Positions 1 through 8,049 of a stretch of DNA of 64,000 bases are shown one piece after another; the first letter of the stretch is position 1; every line of letters starts with the position of its first letter. The stretch lies in NCBI RefSeq assembly GCF_008247605.1, contig NZ_CP043420.1, positions 2,604,001 to 2,668,000 of the forward strand, read 5' to 3'. This DNA is from Kushneria phosphatilytica (GTDB taxonomy: Bacteria > Pseudomonadota > Gammaproteobacteria > Pseudomonadales > Halomonadaceae). The position numbers and the translations under genes are program-made. The notes below the pieces were generated by a model. It worked only from the letters and a program-made list of their open reading frames with translations. It had not been told where the DNA came from and did not search any database.

Positions 1-299
1 TATTATTTTTATCGGCCAGCCTCTGAAAAACCATAGGTAAAAACTGTTAATCAGACACAAAAAAGGATGAAATAAGGTTCACCTAATTTAAATAATCATT
101 CAACTCCCCGGCCAATAGCACTTCACTTGAAGCACCACCGGTATCCGGTCATCCAGGCCTGCCATTTTCTCTCGGCGCCAGCGCGCCGGGAGAGATTCAG
201 CTCGCCATGACGAGGCCTGATAAACCTGCCAGCCGCGGGCCATCAGCCATGGCGAAACAGAAAACAGTTCACCCATTTCGGATGAACTGCCAAGAACGC
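1..299. other. intergenic, no gene supported
   Basis: This stretch starts AT-rich and becomes GC-richer towards 300. A minus-strand frame from a GTG at 315 runs to 100, but it has no recognisable domain, no hydrophobic pattern and overlaps the end of the small peptide gene at 300-425, so it is not called. No terminator-like stem with a T tract was found downstream of the peptide gene. Confidence 0.4.
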
Positions 300-425
300 T
301 TACCCCGGCTGACACATGGATGGGGGCGAGGAATGATCGGAATCGTGATCGCCACCACTGGTAATAATGGCAACGCCACCGCCGATCAACAAATACACCA
401 ATATAGCGACTCCGATTCTAGCCAT
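300..425 (-). CDS. small membrane/secreted peptide ending in CQPG (copy 1)
   Basis: This is a 41-residue peptide of unknown function. It has a short RIG start, a hydrophobic segment at residues 5-22 containing GGGVA, an Asp/His/Ser-rich tail (about 24-37) and the C-terminus Cys-Gln-Pro-Gly. An AGGGA Shine-Dalgarno sequence precedes the ATG at 425 by about 7 nt; in-frame upstream extension to 500 lacks a ribosome binding site. A paralogue at 1080-1202 shares the RIG start, GGGVA, the acidic tail and CQPG, and the two share an upstream block at the same distance. That conservation is the main evidence that this is a real gene. The hydrophobic stretch could be a membrane anchor or an uncleaved signal; no AxA cleavage site is obvious in this copy. 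It lies beyond the distal end of the polysaccharide operon, but a functional link is only inferred from position. Confidence 0.6.
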   Translation of the reverse strand: MARIGVAILVYLLIGGGVAIITSGGDHDSDHSSPPSMCQPG

Positions 426-455
426 AGTGTTCCCTGCAATGTGTCTCGTTGTTTC

Positions 456-479
456 GAACAATTGCAGAGTCATACAAAA
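456..479 (-). promoter_or_regulatory. upstream block shared by the two CQPG peptide genes (copy 1)
   Basis: A 24-nt block matches the block at 1234-1257 at 19 of 24 positions. It sits 31 nt upstream of its ATG, against 32 nt for the other copy. It is probably promoter or operator DNA, inferred from conservation in a non-coding stretch; I cannot assign a sigma factor. Confidence 0.45.
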
Positions 480-502
480 CAAAAAAACAGGTTGTGCCAC
501 TT

Positions 503-1021
503 TGATTAATAATCGAAAAAACAGTAAAAAACCATTAATTATCGAATGCCAGTTTACTTCATTGATTAATATTAAATAGCCAGCCAGGCTTCATTCTAAA
601 GATGATCAACAACAACCCTGGCATGACTTCAGGGACGGCGCATCCGGCATATTTCCGAATAGATAATCGGAAATAAAAGCCGTCATTCTTTTGGCGTTAA
701 TGATCTTTCTCAATCACACTCTGATATGCAAAAACCACCTCCCCCTTTCAGGAAGTTTCTGCACACTTTCTTACACCTGTCTTTCCGGGGACTGTCAGTC
801 ATACTACCGACAGTACGCCGTCACCGTTCGCTTGATGAGCGCAACGGCATGATTCATCAAAGGGCGCAGTCTTTCATGGGTGGTTTCGGAGGGTAGAGTC
901 GGAGTTGGCGATACGATAGAAAGATGAGAAATCCTATCGCAACACTCAGGGGCATTGAAAAGACGGGTGCTTTACTGCGGATCACTACGTGGCAAGTTCT
1001 GGAAAAGCGACTGTCAGAAAT
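503..1021. other. intergenic with a nested inverted repeat
   Basis: No gene is supported here. An extended hairpin spans 634-684: outer arms GACGGC (634-639) and GCCGTC (679-684) enclose an 8-bp stem ATTTCCGA/TCGGAAAT (651-658 and 667-674). A second short inverted repeat, ACTGTC/GACAGT, lies near 790-815. These could be transcript ends or protein sites; no T tract makes either a clear intrinsic terminator. Confidence 0.35.
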
Positions 1022-1050
1022 AAAAAAACGGCACCCCATCGGGTGCCGTT
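1022..1050 (-). terminator. intrinsic terminator of the CQPG peptide gene (copy 2)
   Basis: A perfect 9-bp stem ACGGCACCC/GGGTGCCGT (1028-1036 and 1041-1049) with loop CATC is followed on the minus strand by seven U (A run at 1022-1028). It lies 30 nt past the stop codon at 1080, which supports that the small peptide gene is a discrete transcription unit. Confidence 0.85.
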
Positions 1051-1079
1051 ATATCGAGCTGATGCCAGGTCGGAAAAGA

Positions 1080-1202
1080 TCAGCCAGGCTGACAGATTTC
1101 CGTATTGTTCGAATCAAAATCGAAAGCATCACCATCCGTGGCCGCGGCAACGCCTCCTCCGGTCAGAAGAAGCACCAGCGCGCTAATTCCAATCCTGTAC
1201 AT
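1080..1202 (-). CDS. small secreted/membrane peptide ending in CQPG (copy 2)
   Basis: This 40-residue peptide is paralogous to the one at 300-425. Residues 1-20 look like a signal peptide: a basic RIG start, a Leu-rich core, GGGVAAA, with a plausible signal peptidase I site after VAA. It is followed by an acidic stretch (Asp-Gly-Asp, Asp-Phe-Asp) and the C-terminus Cys-Gln-Pro-Gly. A GGGAGA ribosome binding site precedes the ATG at 1202, and an intrinsic terminator follows at 1022-1050. If cleaved, the mature product would be about 20 residues with a single cysteine close to the C-terminus. I do not recognise the family; a secreted signal, a lipidated or disulphide-linked envelope peptide, or a small membrane regulator are all possible. 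Confidence 0.65.
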   Translation of the reverse strand: MYRIGISALVLLLTGGGVAAATDGDAFDFDSNNTEICQPG

Positions 1203-1233
1203 GGAATCTCCCTGCGTTGCGTCAAGTTTGATT

Positions 1234-1257
1234 GAACGCTTACAGGGTCTTACAAAA
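1234..1257 (-). promoter_or_regulatory. upstream block shared by the two CQPG peptide genes (copy 2)
   Basis: This block matches 456-479 at 19 of 24 positions and lies 32 nt upstream of the ATG at 1202. See copy 1. Conservation extends weakly to the CAGGGA ribosome binding site in both genes. Confidence 0.45.
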
Positions 1258-1259
1258 AC

Positions 1260-1578
1260 TAAACACTCACTATGCCGTTTTGAGCGAAGTTCACAAAATT
1301 GGTCATAAGGGATCAATGGTGTTTCAATTAACCATACCAATTATAAAACTATAAAATGATCAAAAACCCATTCTTTACTTTCCTGTAAACCAAACCAATG
1401 ACTCACTAGAGACTAAAACAAAAACCCAAAACAGCACTTAAAAAACAACACCATCGTCACCATAAATAACGCGATTCTCATCATGCATTTTGACTCATCT
1501 GCCATACGAAAGAACCAGACCCGTAATGACCTCATCGGCACAGCCATCTGGTAACTCTAATTAACACAATATTTTCAA
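1260..1578. other. AT-rich intergenic stretch
   Basis: This stretch is A+T-rich with several A runs, between copy 2 of the small peptide and the stop of the mannosyltransferase gene. No open frame with a ribosome binding site and no convincing hairpin were seen. Confidence 0.35.
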
Positions 1579-2700
1579 TCACTTAAGCCATTCCGCACCA
1601 GCACTCCACCCCGCCAGCAGCCACAAATTCAACGCGATAAGGGCAAGCACCATCAACCAGCGCCAGACAACAGGAATACGCATCAGGCCATCATGAACCG
1701 CCAGCAGCATAAACGGAATGCCCACAAGATAGCGTGGCAGTGACTCCAGCCCGGTCGCCAGAGGGATCAAAAGCATCACGCTGGCAGCCACACCCTCTGC
1801 CACACGGCCGCGATGCAATAACCACAGCGCCAGCAGCAGACCCACCACACCAGCCGATACTTCATACAATGCAACACGGCCGCCCTGCTGCCCCGGATGC
1901 TCGATGCCGTTGCGAAAGCCCCCCAGCAGAGTCTCTATTGGCCATTGCAGGGTGCGCCCCCAGGCCGCCTGCACATGCAGGAACGCCAGTGGATCACCCA
2001 CATGAATCCAGAGATAGAGCATGTAGCCCAAAAGCCCCAACGGGCAGAGCGCCAACGCAGCCAAAGCGATAAACCAGCGAGGTGTCTGCTGGCGATGATG
2101 GCGCTGCCATAGCCACTGCGCCAGCAAACCGACCGCCCAGGCCACACCCACGACTCGTGAGGCAGAAAGGAACATACCAAACCCGCCAGCCGCCAGTGTC
2201 CGCCCGCGCTGCCAGCTCAGGGCACTTCCCAGCAGCAGTAGCGCGAACAGCGCCTCGGAATAGCCCGAGGCCAGATAGAAGCTGTAAGGTCCCAGACAGA
2301 ACAGACTTGCGACCAGCCAGGGTGAAACCACCGAGCGTGTCATCCGGAGATAGCGCAGCAACACCAGTAGTGCGAGCAGCGCCGCCGTATTGGCAATCAA
2401 CCATAACGACCAGAACGCCGATAGCCCGGTGATACTGACAAGCCCTCGTGCCAGGAGCGGATAGAGCGGGAAATAGGCCCAGTTGCTGCGACCATTGGCC
2501 AGCACTTCATCCGGCGTGAAATATCCCTGCTGGACGATGCCGATATACCAGTGGCAATCCCATTGGCAGAAGGCACTGACGGAATCGCCCTGCCACCACC
2601 CGCCCAGCAGGGCGAATACCAATCTGGAAAATATAAAAAGAGCCACCAGGGCCCATGTCCGGTTAATCTGCAATAGTGAGTCTCGGGCATGGAAAACCAA
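1579..2700 (-). CDS. PIG-V/Gpi18-like mannosyltransferase, integral membrane
   Basis: This 373-residue polytopic protein has about nine hydrophobic segments. Its first periplasmic loop carries a Trp-Asp-x-x-Trp-Tyr motif (residues 47-52) followed by a Gly-Tyr pair, the layout of the PIG-V/Gpi18-like GT-C family that uses polyprenyl-linked mannose. In bacteria such proteins add mannose to envelope glycans or proteins. A stop codon lies directly upstream of the TTG at 2700, so the start is TTG 2700 or a TTG inside (about 2673); neither has a good ribosome binding site. It follows wzz on the same strand across a 318-nt gap, and the locus also makes GDP-mannose (manC), consistent with mannose use. 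Substrate and acceptor are not known. Confidence 0.75.
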   Translation of the reverse strand: MVFHARDSLLQINRTWALVALFIFSRLVFALLGGWWQGDSVSAFCQWDCHWYIGIVQQGYFTPDEVLANGRSNWAYFPLYPLLARGLVSITGLSAFWSLWLIANTAALLALLVLLRYLRMTRSVVSPWLVASLFCLGPYSFYLASGYSEALFALLLLGSALSWQRGRTLAAGGFGMFLSASRVVGVAWAVGLLAQWLWQRHHRQQTPRWFIALAALALCPLGLLGYMLYLWIHVGDPLAFLHVQAAWGRTLQWPIETLLGGFRNGIEHPGQQGGRVALYEVSAGVVGLLLALWLLHRGRVAEGVAASVMLLIPLATGLESLPRYLVGIPFMLLAVHDGLMRIPVVWRWLMVLALIALNLWLLAGWSAGAEWLK

Positions 2701-3018
2701 TCATGTCTGTCAGGCTATAACCTCACCTGACTTCAGGCCATCATTTCGATGGTCCAGACATCTCGGCTCCCCGAGTTCGTGGAGCTGCGGTATATACAGT
2801 GAAGACACGCTATCAGCGGATTGATGAACATGCCGAGCACTCCGATCATCAGGATGGGAGTCACGACAGGCCATGAAGACCGGTGGGCACAATTCTGGCG
2901 ACTATGGTAGATGGTGAACGAAAGAGAAAGGGTGGGGAAGAAACAGGAGGGAAATAACAGCAGACAAATGATGAGAGCTGCGGGTGCTCAGGCAACACCC
3001 GCAAACCTTACTGTCCCG
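2701..3018. other. intergenic gap after wzz, with a hairpin
   Basis: The gap contains a 7-bp stem GCGGGTG/CACCCGC (2980-2986 and 2996-3002) just past the wzz stop. It has no T tract on the minus strand, so it is at best a weak or Rho-assisted terminator. No gene is supported in the remainder. Confidence 0.4.
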
Positions 3019-4125
3019 TTACTCGGCGGAGTGCTGACGCCCGAAGGCGCGTCTCAACAGTACGATCAATGCCCCAACAACCAGGCCAAGCAGGATACAG
3101 CCCAGCAGAATCATGGAGGCTTTGGTGCCGATTTTGGAAATATTCGGCTGCTGCGAGGTCACATTGACTATTGGCGCTGCGCTATCCGACTGCTGCGCCA
3201 GAGCCTGATAGTGCTGCCCCAGTGATTGCGCATCAGCAATCATTTGCTCCAACTGGTGCGTCTGGTCATTGGCGACTTCACCCAGATGGCTTTTCAGAGT
3301 CTGATATTCTGCCTGCAGAATACGAGTCCCCAGAAAATATTGAGCAAATTGCCACTGCCCATTGGATATAACAGTCTGGGCGGGACCATTGGACATGAAG
3401 TCGTAGGGCGTCGTCGGCTCCTTGATGCCCAATATCTTTGCAGTCTCGATAGCATGTTCGAGATCACTCAACTCTGCCTTGCGTTTGGCAATGCCCTCTT
3501 GACGCACTGATTCCAGCTTTTCCTTCAGTGCATCGAGGCGATCGGCATTATCTTCCAAGCGCTGCGTTAGCAGATCAGTACGAGCCTGCGTAGCGCTCCA
3601 GTGTACATACTGCGCAAGCAAGGCAGCATCAGGCTCATCCGGAGAGTACCGATATTGCGCTTCCAGGCCTGGGTTATTCTTGCCACCCGTGGAAAAGCTG
3701 AAATGCGATATAAACTGCGACTCGTTCCACTGCTGACCGTTCAACTGCTCCGGCGAGATGGTTTGCTGAAACTGGTTGAAATTCTCGAAATCTGCAATCA
3801 GTTGGTGGTATCTCTGAAACGCCTCATCAGGTGAGAGCCCAACCCGAGCAACCTGATAAGAAGGCGTATTCGAATTATCCTTTTTGGCAGCCTGTACTTC
3901 CAGGCGTGAAAAATCATCCAACGCCTCGGGGGCAGCCGGCATCACCTGTATCGATGCCTGATACTCTTTCGTGCTCAGTAATATACTTAGCAAACCAATA
4001 GCCAAAAACACGACCACGGCAAACAGTAGCGTTTTCCAACCAGCCAGCAGGGTTCGCCACAATTCCAGCAGATCAATTTCATCATTGGAAATAATCCGCT
4101 TTTTTCCCGGCTTGTTATCTTCCAT
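3019..4125 (-). CDS. wzz: Wzz-type polysaccharide chain-length determinant
   Basis: This 368-residue inner-membrane co-polymerase controls the modal chain length made by a Wzy polymerase. It has an N-terminal Wzz motif (Ile-Asp-Leu-Leu-Glu-Leu-Trp) before transmembrane helix 1 (about 34-55), a long periplasmic domain rich in heptad-like helices (about 175-320) and a second transmembrane helix (about 338-360), followed by a short basic tail. There is no cytoplasmic tyrosine-kinase domain, and no wza or wzc is in the window, so this resembles an O-antigen-type (PCP-1) arrangement more than a group 1 capsule. It lies downstream of the initiating transferase, 85 nt after its stop. Confidence 0.88.
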   Translation of the reverse strand: MEDNKPGKKRIISNDEIDLLELWRTLLAGWKTLLFAVVVFLAIGLLSILLSTKEYQASIQVMPAAPEALDDFSRLEVQAAKKDNSNTPSYQVARVGLSPDEAFQRYHQLIADFENFNQFQQTISPEQLNGQQWNESQFISHFSFSTGGKNNPGLEAQYRYSPDEPDAALLAQYVHWSATQARTDLLTQRLEDNADRLDALKEKLESVRQEGIAKRKAELSDLEHAIETAKILGIKEPTTPYDFMSNGPAQTVISNGQWQFAQYFLGTRILQAEYQTLKSHLGEVANDQTHQLEQMIADAQSLGQHYQALAQQSDSAAPIVNVTSQQPNISKIGTKASMILLGCILLGLVVGALIVLLRRAFGRQHSAE

Positions 4126-4210
4126 GTTTCCAAACCCTTTCAGGGATTCATTATCGAACCGTCAACACATGGAGACCCTACCAGCTTTTGCGAACGATTT
4201 TACACAATTA

Positions 4211-5593
4211 TTAATATGCATTTTTATTAATAAAGCCTTTCAGAAAGGTCAGGAATATTATTTTTACGTCCAGCAACAGTGACCAATTATCGATATACCA
4301 AAGGTCACACTGTACTCGCTTCTGCATTTTTTCCAGCGTATCGGTTTCTCCCCGATAACCACTCACCTGAGCCCAGCCGGTTATCCCGGGCTTGACCTTA
4401 TGGCGTTGCATGTAGGATTCGACCATCTCCTTGTATTGATCGTTATGCACCAATGCGTGTGGCCTTGGACCGACGATCGACATGCGCCCCTGCAATACAT
4501 TATAGAATTGTGGTAGCTCATCCAGTGATGTCCGACGCAGGAAGCCACCTACCGGCGTTAAACGACAGTCGCCCTTTCGCGCCTGAGTCACCTTTCCACT
4601 GGCTTCCTGATGGACCTTCATGGAGCGGAATTTATAGACCTTGAAGCGTTTACCATTAATCCCCGTACGATATTGCTTGAACAGGATAGGGCCAGGTGAA
4701 GTGCACTTGATGGCCAAGGCAATCATCAGACATGCGGGCAGCACCAGAATGCAAAACAGGCTACCCAACACAATGTCCTCGAGTCGCTTGATCAGGCGTG
4801 CCCCACCCGCCATGGGACTAACACTCAGATCGATACTATAAAGCCCAACCACTTCACTAACCCGATGGTTGAGCAATGGCATGTCTGTCAATTCCGGAAA
4901 AAAACGAATTTCTACCGTCTGATAGCGCAGTGCAAACATCAGCTCCTGCACTACACCTCCCAGACGCAAGGGCATACAAATCCACACTTCACGACTGTTG
5001 GAAGCAGCCACTCGCCGAGCAATCGTCTCAAGGTCTGCCTGAGAGTGCTCCTGACTCAACCGATGCACCCCACTAATGGAGTAACCGGCAGCCTGCTGGG
5101 CACGCATGTGACGCGTAATATTAAGCAGCGTAGTGCCTGGGCCGATCAGAAAAACCGGGCGACGATGGCGCCCGCGCAAACGATAGGACTGCAGGGTTCG
5201 CCGTGCCAACCAACGCACACTCACTGCCATGACAAAGGAAACGGCCATGGTCAGTATGATCCACAGTCGTGAATAACGCTCTGCCACATGAGCAAAATAG
5301 ATGATGGAGGTTGCAGCGACCGAAACCAGGCCCCACACCAGCATTAGACGAAAGAGGATGTCGGAGAGGCGTCGCGTGCGCCAGCGCCTGTAAGCTTCCA
5401 TCGAGAGGTTCAACATCAGCACCAGCAGGGTGATAACACTCAGCGCCCAGAGATAACGCTCCTGCACCTCCTGATAACCGAACCGATAGAAATACGTCAG
5501 GATACCGGCCACGATAATCGATGCGGCATCCAGCAGCATGGCCAGAAACGGTAGTGGCACACGCTCAATCAGTAATGCTTCCTTTCCTGACAC
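4211..5593 (-). CDS. WcaJ-type undecaprenyl-phosphate glucose(galactose)-1-phosphate transferase
   Basis: This 460-residue initiating glycosyl-phosphotransferase moves hexose-1-phosphate from a UDP-sugar to undecaprenyl phosphate, the first step of repeat-unit assembly. It has four N-terminal hydrophobic segments (about 12-130), a central CoA-binding-like domain, a further membrane helix (about 275-298) and the C-terminal bacterial sugar-transferase domain. Diagnostic elements are Lys-Phe-Arg-Ser-Met near 320, Asp-Glu-Leu-Pro-Gln near 362, and Gly-Pro-Arg-Pro soon after. The full-length form with the N-terminal membrane block matches WcaJ/PssY/GumD rather than the short WbaP core. It ends 85 nt before wzz and starts 29 nt after manC, so it is probably in the same operon. 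Confidence 0.88.
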   Translation of the reverse strand: MSGKEALLIERVPLPFLAMLLDAASIIVAGILTYFYRFGYQEVQERYLWALSVITLLVLMLNLSMEAYRRWRTRRLSDILFRLMLVWGLVSVAATSIIYFAHVAERYSRLWIILTMAVSFVMAVSVRWLARRTLQSYRLRGRHRRPVFLIGPGTTLLNITRHMRAQQAAGYSISGVHRLSQEHSQADLETIARRVAASNSREVWICMPLRLGGVVQELMFALRYQTVEIRFFPELTDMPLLNHRVSEVVGLYSIDLSVSPMAGGARLIKRLEDIVLGSLFCILVLPACLMIALAIKCTSPGPILFKQYRTGINGKRFKVYKFRSMKVHQEASGKVTQARKGDCRLTPVGGFLRRTSLDELPQFYNVLQGRMSIVGPRPHALVHNDQYKEMVESYMQRHKVKPGITGWAQVSGYRGETDTLEKMQKRVQCDLWYIDNWSLLLDVKIIFLTFLKGFINKNAY

Positions 5594-5622
5594 TATGCTT
5601 CTCTTTTGCTGATGATTGGGCG

Positions 5623-7032
5623 TTACTGCCGCCCGTAGCGGTCCTCGAAGCGCACGATATCATCTTCTCCCAGGTAGGCACCGGACTGCACCTCGATCAG
5701 CTCCAGCGGAATCTTGCCCGGGTTAGCCAGAAAGTGCTGAGCCCCCAATGGGATATAGACTGACTGGTTCTCGGTGACCAGCTGCTCTTCACCATCGATG
5801 CCGACCAGCGCCGTACCGGAAACAACGACCCAGTGCTCAGAGCGATGATGGTGCATCTGAATCGACAGCTTATGCCCCGGCTCAACGGTAATCCGCTTAA
5901 CCTGGTAGCGCGCTTCCATATCCACGCAATCATATTTGCCCCAGGGTCTGAACACCTCACGATGCTGGGTAACCTCGCTGCGCCCCTGAGCCTTGAGCGA
6001 TGCCACAAGCTGCTTGACCTCTTGCGCGCGATCCCGATGGGCCACCAGTACCGCATCCTTGGTTTCGATCACCATGACATTTTCCAGCCCTACCAGGCTA
6101 ACGAGGCGGCTCTGGGAGTAAGCCAGGCAATCACGAGCTTCATGCAGCGCCACATCACCATGACTCACATTACCCTGTGCATCTTTTTCATTAACATCCC
6201 ACACGGCGGACCAGCTACCGACATCACTCCATTCTGCCTCGAGTGGAACCACCACAGCGCTTTCAGTGTGTTCCATAACCGCATAGTCGACTGACTCCGA
6301 GGGGCACGCTTCAAACGCAGCGGCATCGATGCGCAAAAAATCGAGATCCTGATCAACATGCGCCATGCTACGGCGACAGGCATCCAGGATATCCGGCCGA
6401 GACTTTGCCAATTCTTCCAGATAACGGCTGGCCCGAAACATGAACATGCCGCTGTTCCAGAAATAGCCCCCCTGGTCAAGATAGTGCTCAGCGGTAGCGC
6501 GATCCGGCTTTTCAACAAATGCAGCGACCGGCGCATAGCCCTGATCCCTGTTCCCCTCACCGGCCTGCACATATCCATAACCGGTTTCCGGATGAGTGGG
6601 CCGAATGCCAAAGGTCACCAGATACCCTGCCTCGGCAGCATCCTGACCGCACTTCACCGCCTGTTGGAAAGCCCCCACATCCCCGATGTAATGATCCGCG
6701 GCCAGCACTAGCAGCACTGGATCATCCCCATCGGCAGTAGCTCTCAACGCCCCTAGCGCGATAGCCGGTGCAGTATTGCGGCCACAGGGTTCCAGCAGAA
6801 TGCCGCCATGCTGCGCTTCCATCAGGCGCAACTGTTCTGCAGCAATAAAGCGATGCTCTTCATTACAGATCAACAGTGGTGGCTGATAGCTCAAACCCTC
6901 CAGACGAGCCAGGGTCTGCTGCAGCATGGAGTACTGCTCATCAGCCAAGGGTAGAAACTGCTTGGGATACATCGGCCGGGAAAGTGGCCAGAGCCGAGAG
7001 CCTGCCCCACCCGCCATAATAATTGGAAACAT
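5623..7032 (-). CDS. manC: bifunctional mannose-1-phosphate guanylyltransferase / mannose-6-phosphate isomerase
   Basis: This cytoplasmic type II enzyme of 469 residues makes GDP-mannose. The N-terminal nucleotidyltransferase domain opens with the pyrophosphorylase signature Gly-Gly-x-Gly-x-Arg-Leu-Trp-Pro-Leu-Ser-Arg plus Pro-Lys-Gln-Phe (residues 8-26). The C-terminal third is a phosphomannose-isomerase cupin with His-His-His and Glu-His in the metal site (about 395-403). Length and layout match ManC/AlgA/XanB. Its base composition resembles wcaJ and the host, unlike the AT-rich genes upstream, so the cassette boundary lies at about 7,033-7,102. With a PIG-V-like transferase nearby, mannose or a GDP-mannose-derived sugar in the polymer is likely. 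Confidence 0.92.
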   Translation of the reverse strand: MFPIIMAGGAGSRLWPLSRPMYPKQFLPLADEQYSMLQQTLARLEGLSYQPPLLICNEEHRFIAAEQLRLMEAQHGGILLEPCGRNTAPAIALGALRATADGDDPVLLVLAADHYIGDVGAFQQAVKCGQDAAEAGYLVTFGIRPTHPETGYGYVQAGEGNRDQGYAPVAAFVEKPDRATAEHYLDQGGYFWNSGMFMFRASRYLEELAKSRPDILDACRRSMAHVDQDLDFLRIDAAAFEACPSESVDYAVMEHTESAVVVPLEAEWSDVGSWSAVWDVNEKDAQGNVSHGDVALHEARDCLAYSQSRLVSLVGLENVMVIETKDAVLVAHRDRAQEVKQLVASLKAQGRSEVTQHREVFRPWGKYDCVDMEARYQVKRITVEPGHKLSIQMHHHRSEHWVVVSGTALVGIDGEEQLVTENQSVYIPLGAQHFLANPGKIPLELIEVQSGAYLGEDDIVRFEDRYGRQ

Positions 7033-7102
7033 AACCTTACTATCTCATCGCTACAAACAGGCTATAGAACTATATGGAAACCACCCACCTCCGGCTTGGG
7101 GA

Positions 7103-7618
7103 TCAGCCAGGCGCTTTCATCTTTTCAACAATGTTTGCAAAAAACGACTTTCTTTTCTGTATTATGCTTGAAGCATCATAGCTTATACTAAAACTGCCTT
7201 TTTTAAATCCCGACAAAAACTCATAGACTTCATCTTGCTGTGAAAAATATGGCACATCGAACATCTTGCTAATTGATTCAGCACTATCTATCTGATGATC
7301 ATTCCTGTGTTCAGAGTACTGAGCACGCCGAGGAATCATTATAAAAGGCAGCCCTTTTTCTATAAAAGAAATCATATTACCCATCCCTGCATGAGTTATA
7401 ATAAGATCAGCCTTTTCATAGTTCTCCTGATAATCATCAGGAGAGAAAAAATCTCTGACCAACAAATTATCCATGCCTTGCCCATCGATTTGGGCAGTCC
7501 CTCCTGGACCGGATTGATATATAAACTCATCATGTACCATATGCAGGGCGCAGTATGTCAGTATATTTCCCATACGCGTAAATGGCAGTTGCATACCAGC
7601 AGTGAAGAAAAAAATCAT
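7103..7618 (-). CDS. Alg13/PssE-like glycosyltransferase subunit
   Basis: This 171-residue protein corresponds to the C-terminal, nucleotide-sugar-binding half of a GT-B (GT28-like) transferase. The sugar-nucleotide site is visible as Thr-His-Ala-Gly-Met-Gly followed by a Gly-Leu-Pro and Ile-Pro-Arg (about 93-120). Its start overlaps the stop of the Alg14/PssD-like gene by 4 nt, so the two are translationally coupled, as expected for a two-subunit enzyme in which the partner anchors it to the membrane. Equivalent pairs act in rhizobial EPS and pneumococcal capsule synthesis. The specific sugar is unknown. It is AT-rich relative to manC. Confidence 0.85.
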   Translation of the reverse strand: MIFFFTAGMQLPFTRMGNILTYCALHMVHDEFIYQSGPGGTAQIDGQGMDNLLVRDFFSPDDYQENYEKADLIITHAGMGNMISFIEKGLPFIMIPRRAQYSEHRNDHQIDSAESISKMFDVPYFSQQDEVYEFLSGFKKGSFSISYDASSIIQKRKSFFANIVEKMKAPG

Positions 7619-8049
7619 AGCAAACTACCTATATATTCAACCTTTTTGTTTTTTGCTGCTACATCTTCCCACTGACTTAGGGTGATATCCGCAAAATACA
7701 TAGCCAACTTCCCGGATAAAGAAAGTTTTTTACTATTGGCAATACTATCAACCCACATTGTTTTTTTTCCAACAATTGACGCCAAAAAAATAACCAGCAG
7801 CCCTGGAGCCGCACCGGTACTCAAAACCCAGGCAGGATCCTCCTCTTTAATTATTCTATAGACTTTCAAGAACTCCGAAAACCCAATATAGAAATTTGAT
7901 ACATTAAAGTCTTTTATTATATAAACCTTATCCTCGGATTTTACACTCTTAGTGCTTATAAAAACCTCATCACTGAAAGAAAGGCCTTTGGCTATTCGAT
8001 TGAGCTGAACCCAATGACCACCGAAAGATGCAGCATATAACACTTTCAT
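7615..8049 (-). CDS. Alg14/PssD-like glycosyltransferase subunit
   Basis: This 144-residue protein is the N-terminal, membrane-associated half of a split GT-B transferase. It shows the Gly-Gly-His glycine loop at residues 10-12, a conserved Ser-Thr-Gly-Ala-Ala-Pro-Gly segment (about 87-93) and a hydrophobic stretch after it. It pairs with the downstream Alg13/PssE-like subunit (4-nt overlap) and overlaps the upstream GT4 gene by 4 nt (8046-8049), showing a tightly packed operon. It is AT-rich like its neighbours. Alone it is not expected to be catalytic. Confidence 0.85.
   Translation of the reverse strand: MKVLYAASFGGHWVQLNRIAKGLSFSDEVFISTKSVKSEDKVYIIKDFNVSNFYIGFSEFLKVYRIIKEEDPAWVLSTGAAPGLLVIFLASIVGKKTMWVDSIANSKKLSLSGKLAMYFADITLSQWEDVAAKNKKVEYIGSLL

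Noticed and set aside
100..315. A 71-codon minus-strand frame starting at GTG 315, after the CQPG peptide
   Set aside because: It overlaps the end of the peptide gene, has no ribosome binding site, no hydrophobic or domain pattern, and no paralogue next to the second peptide.
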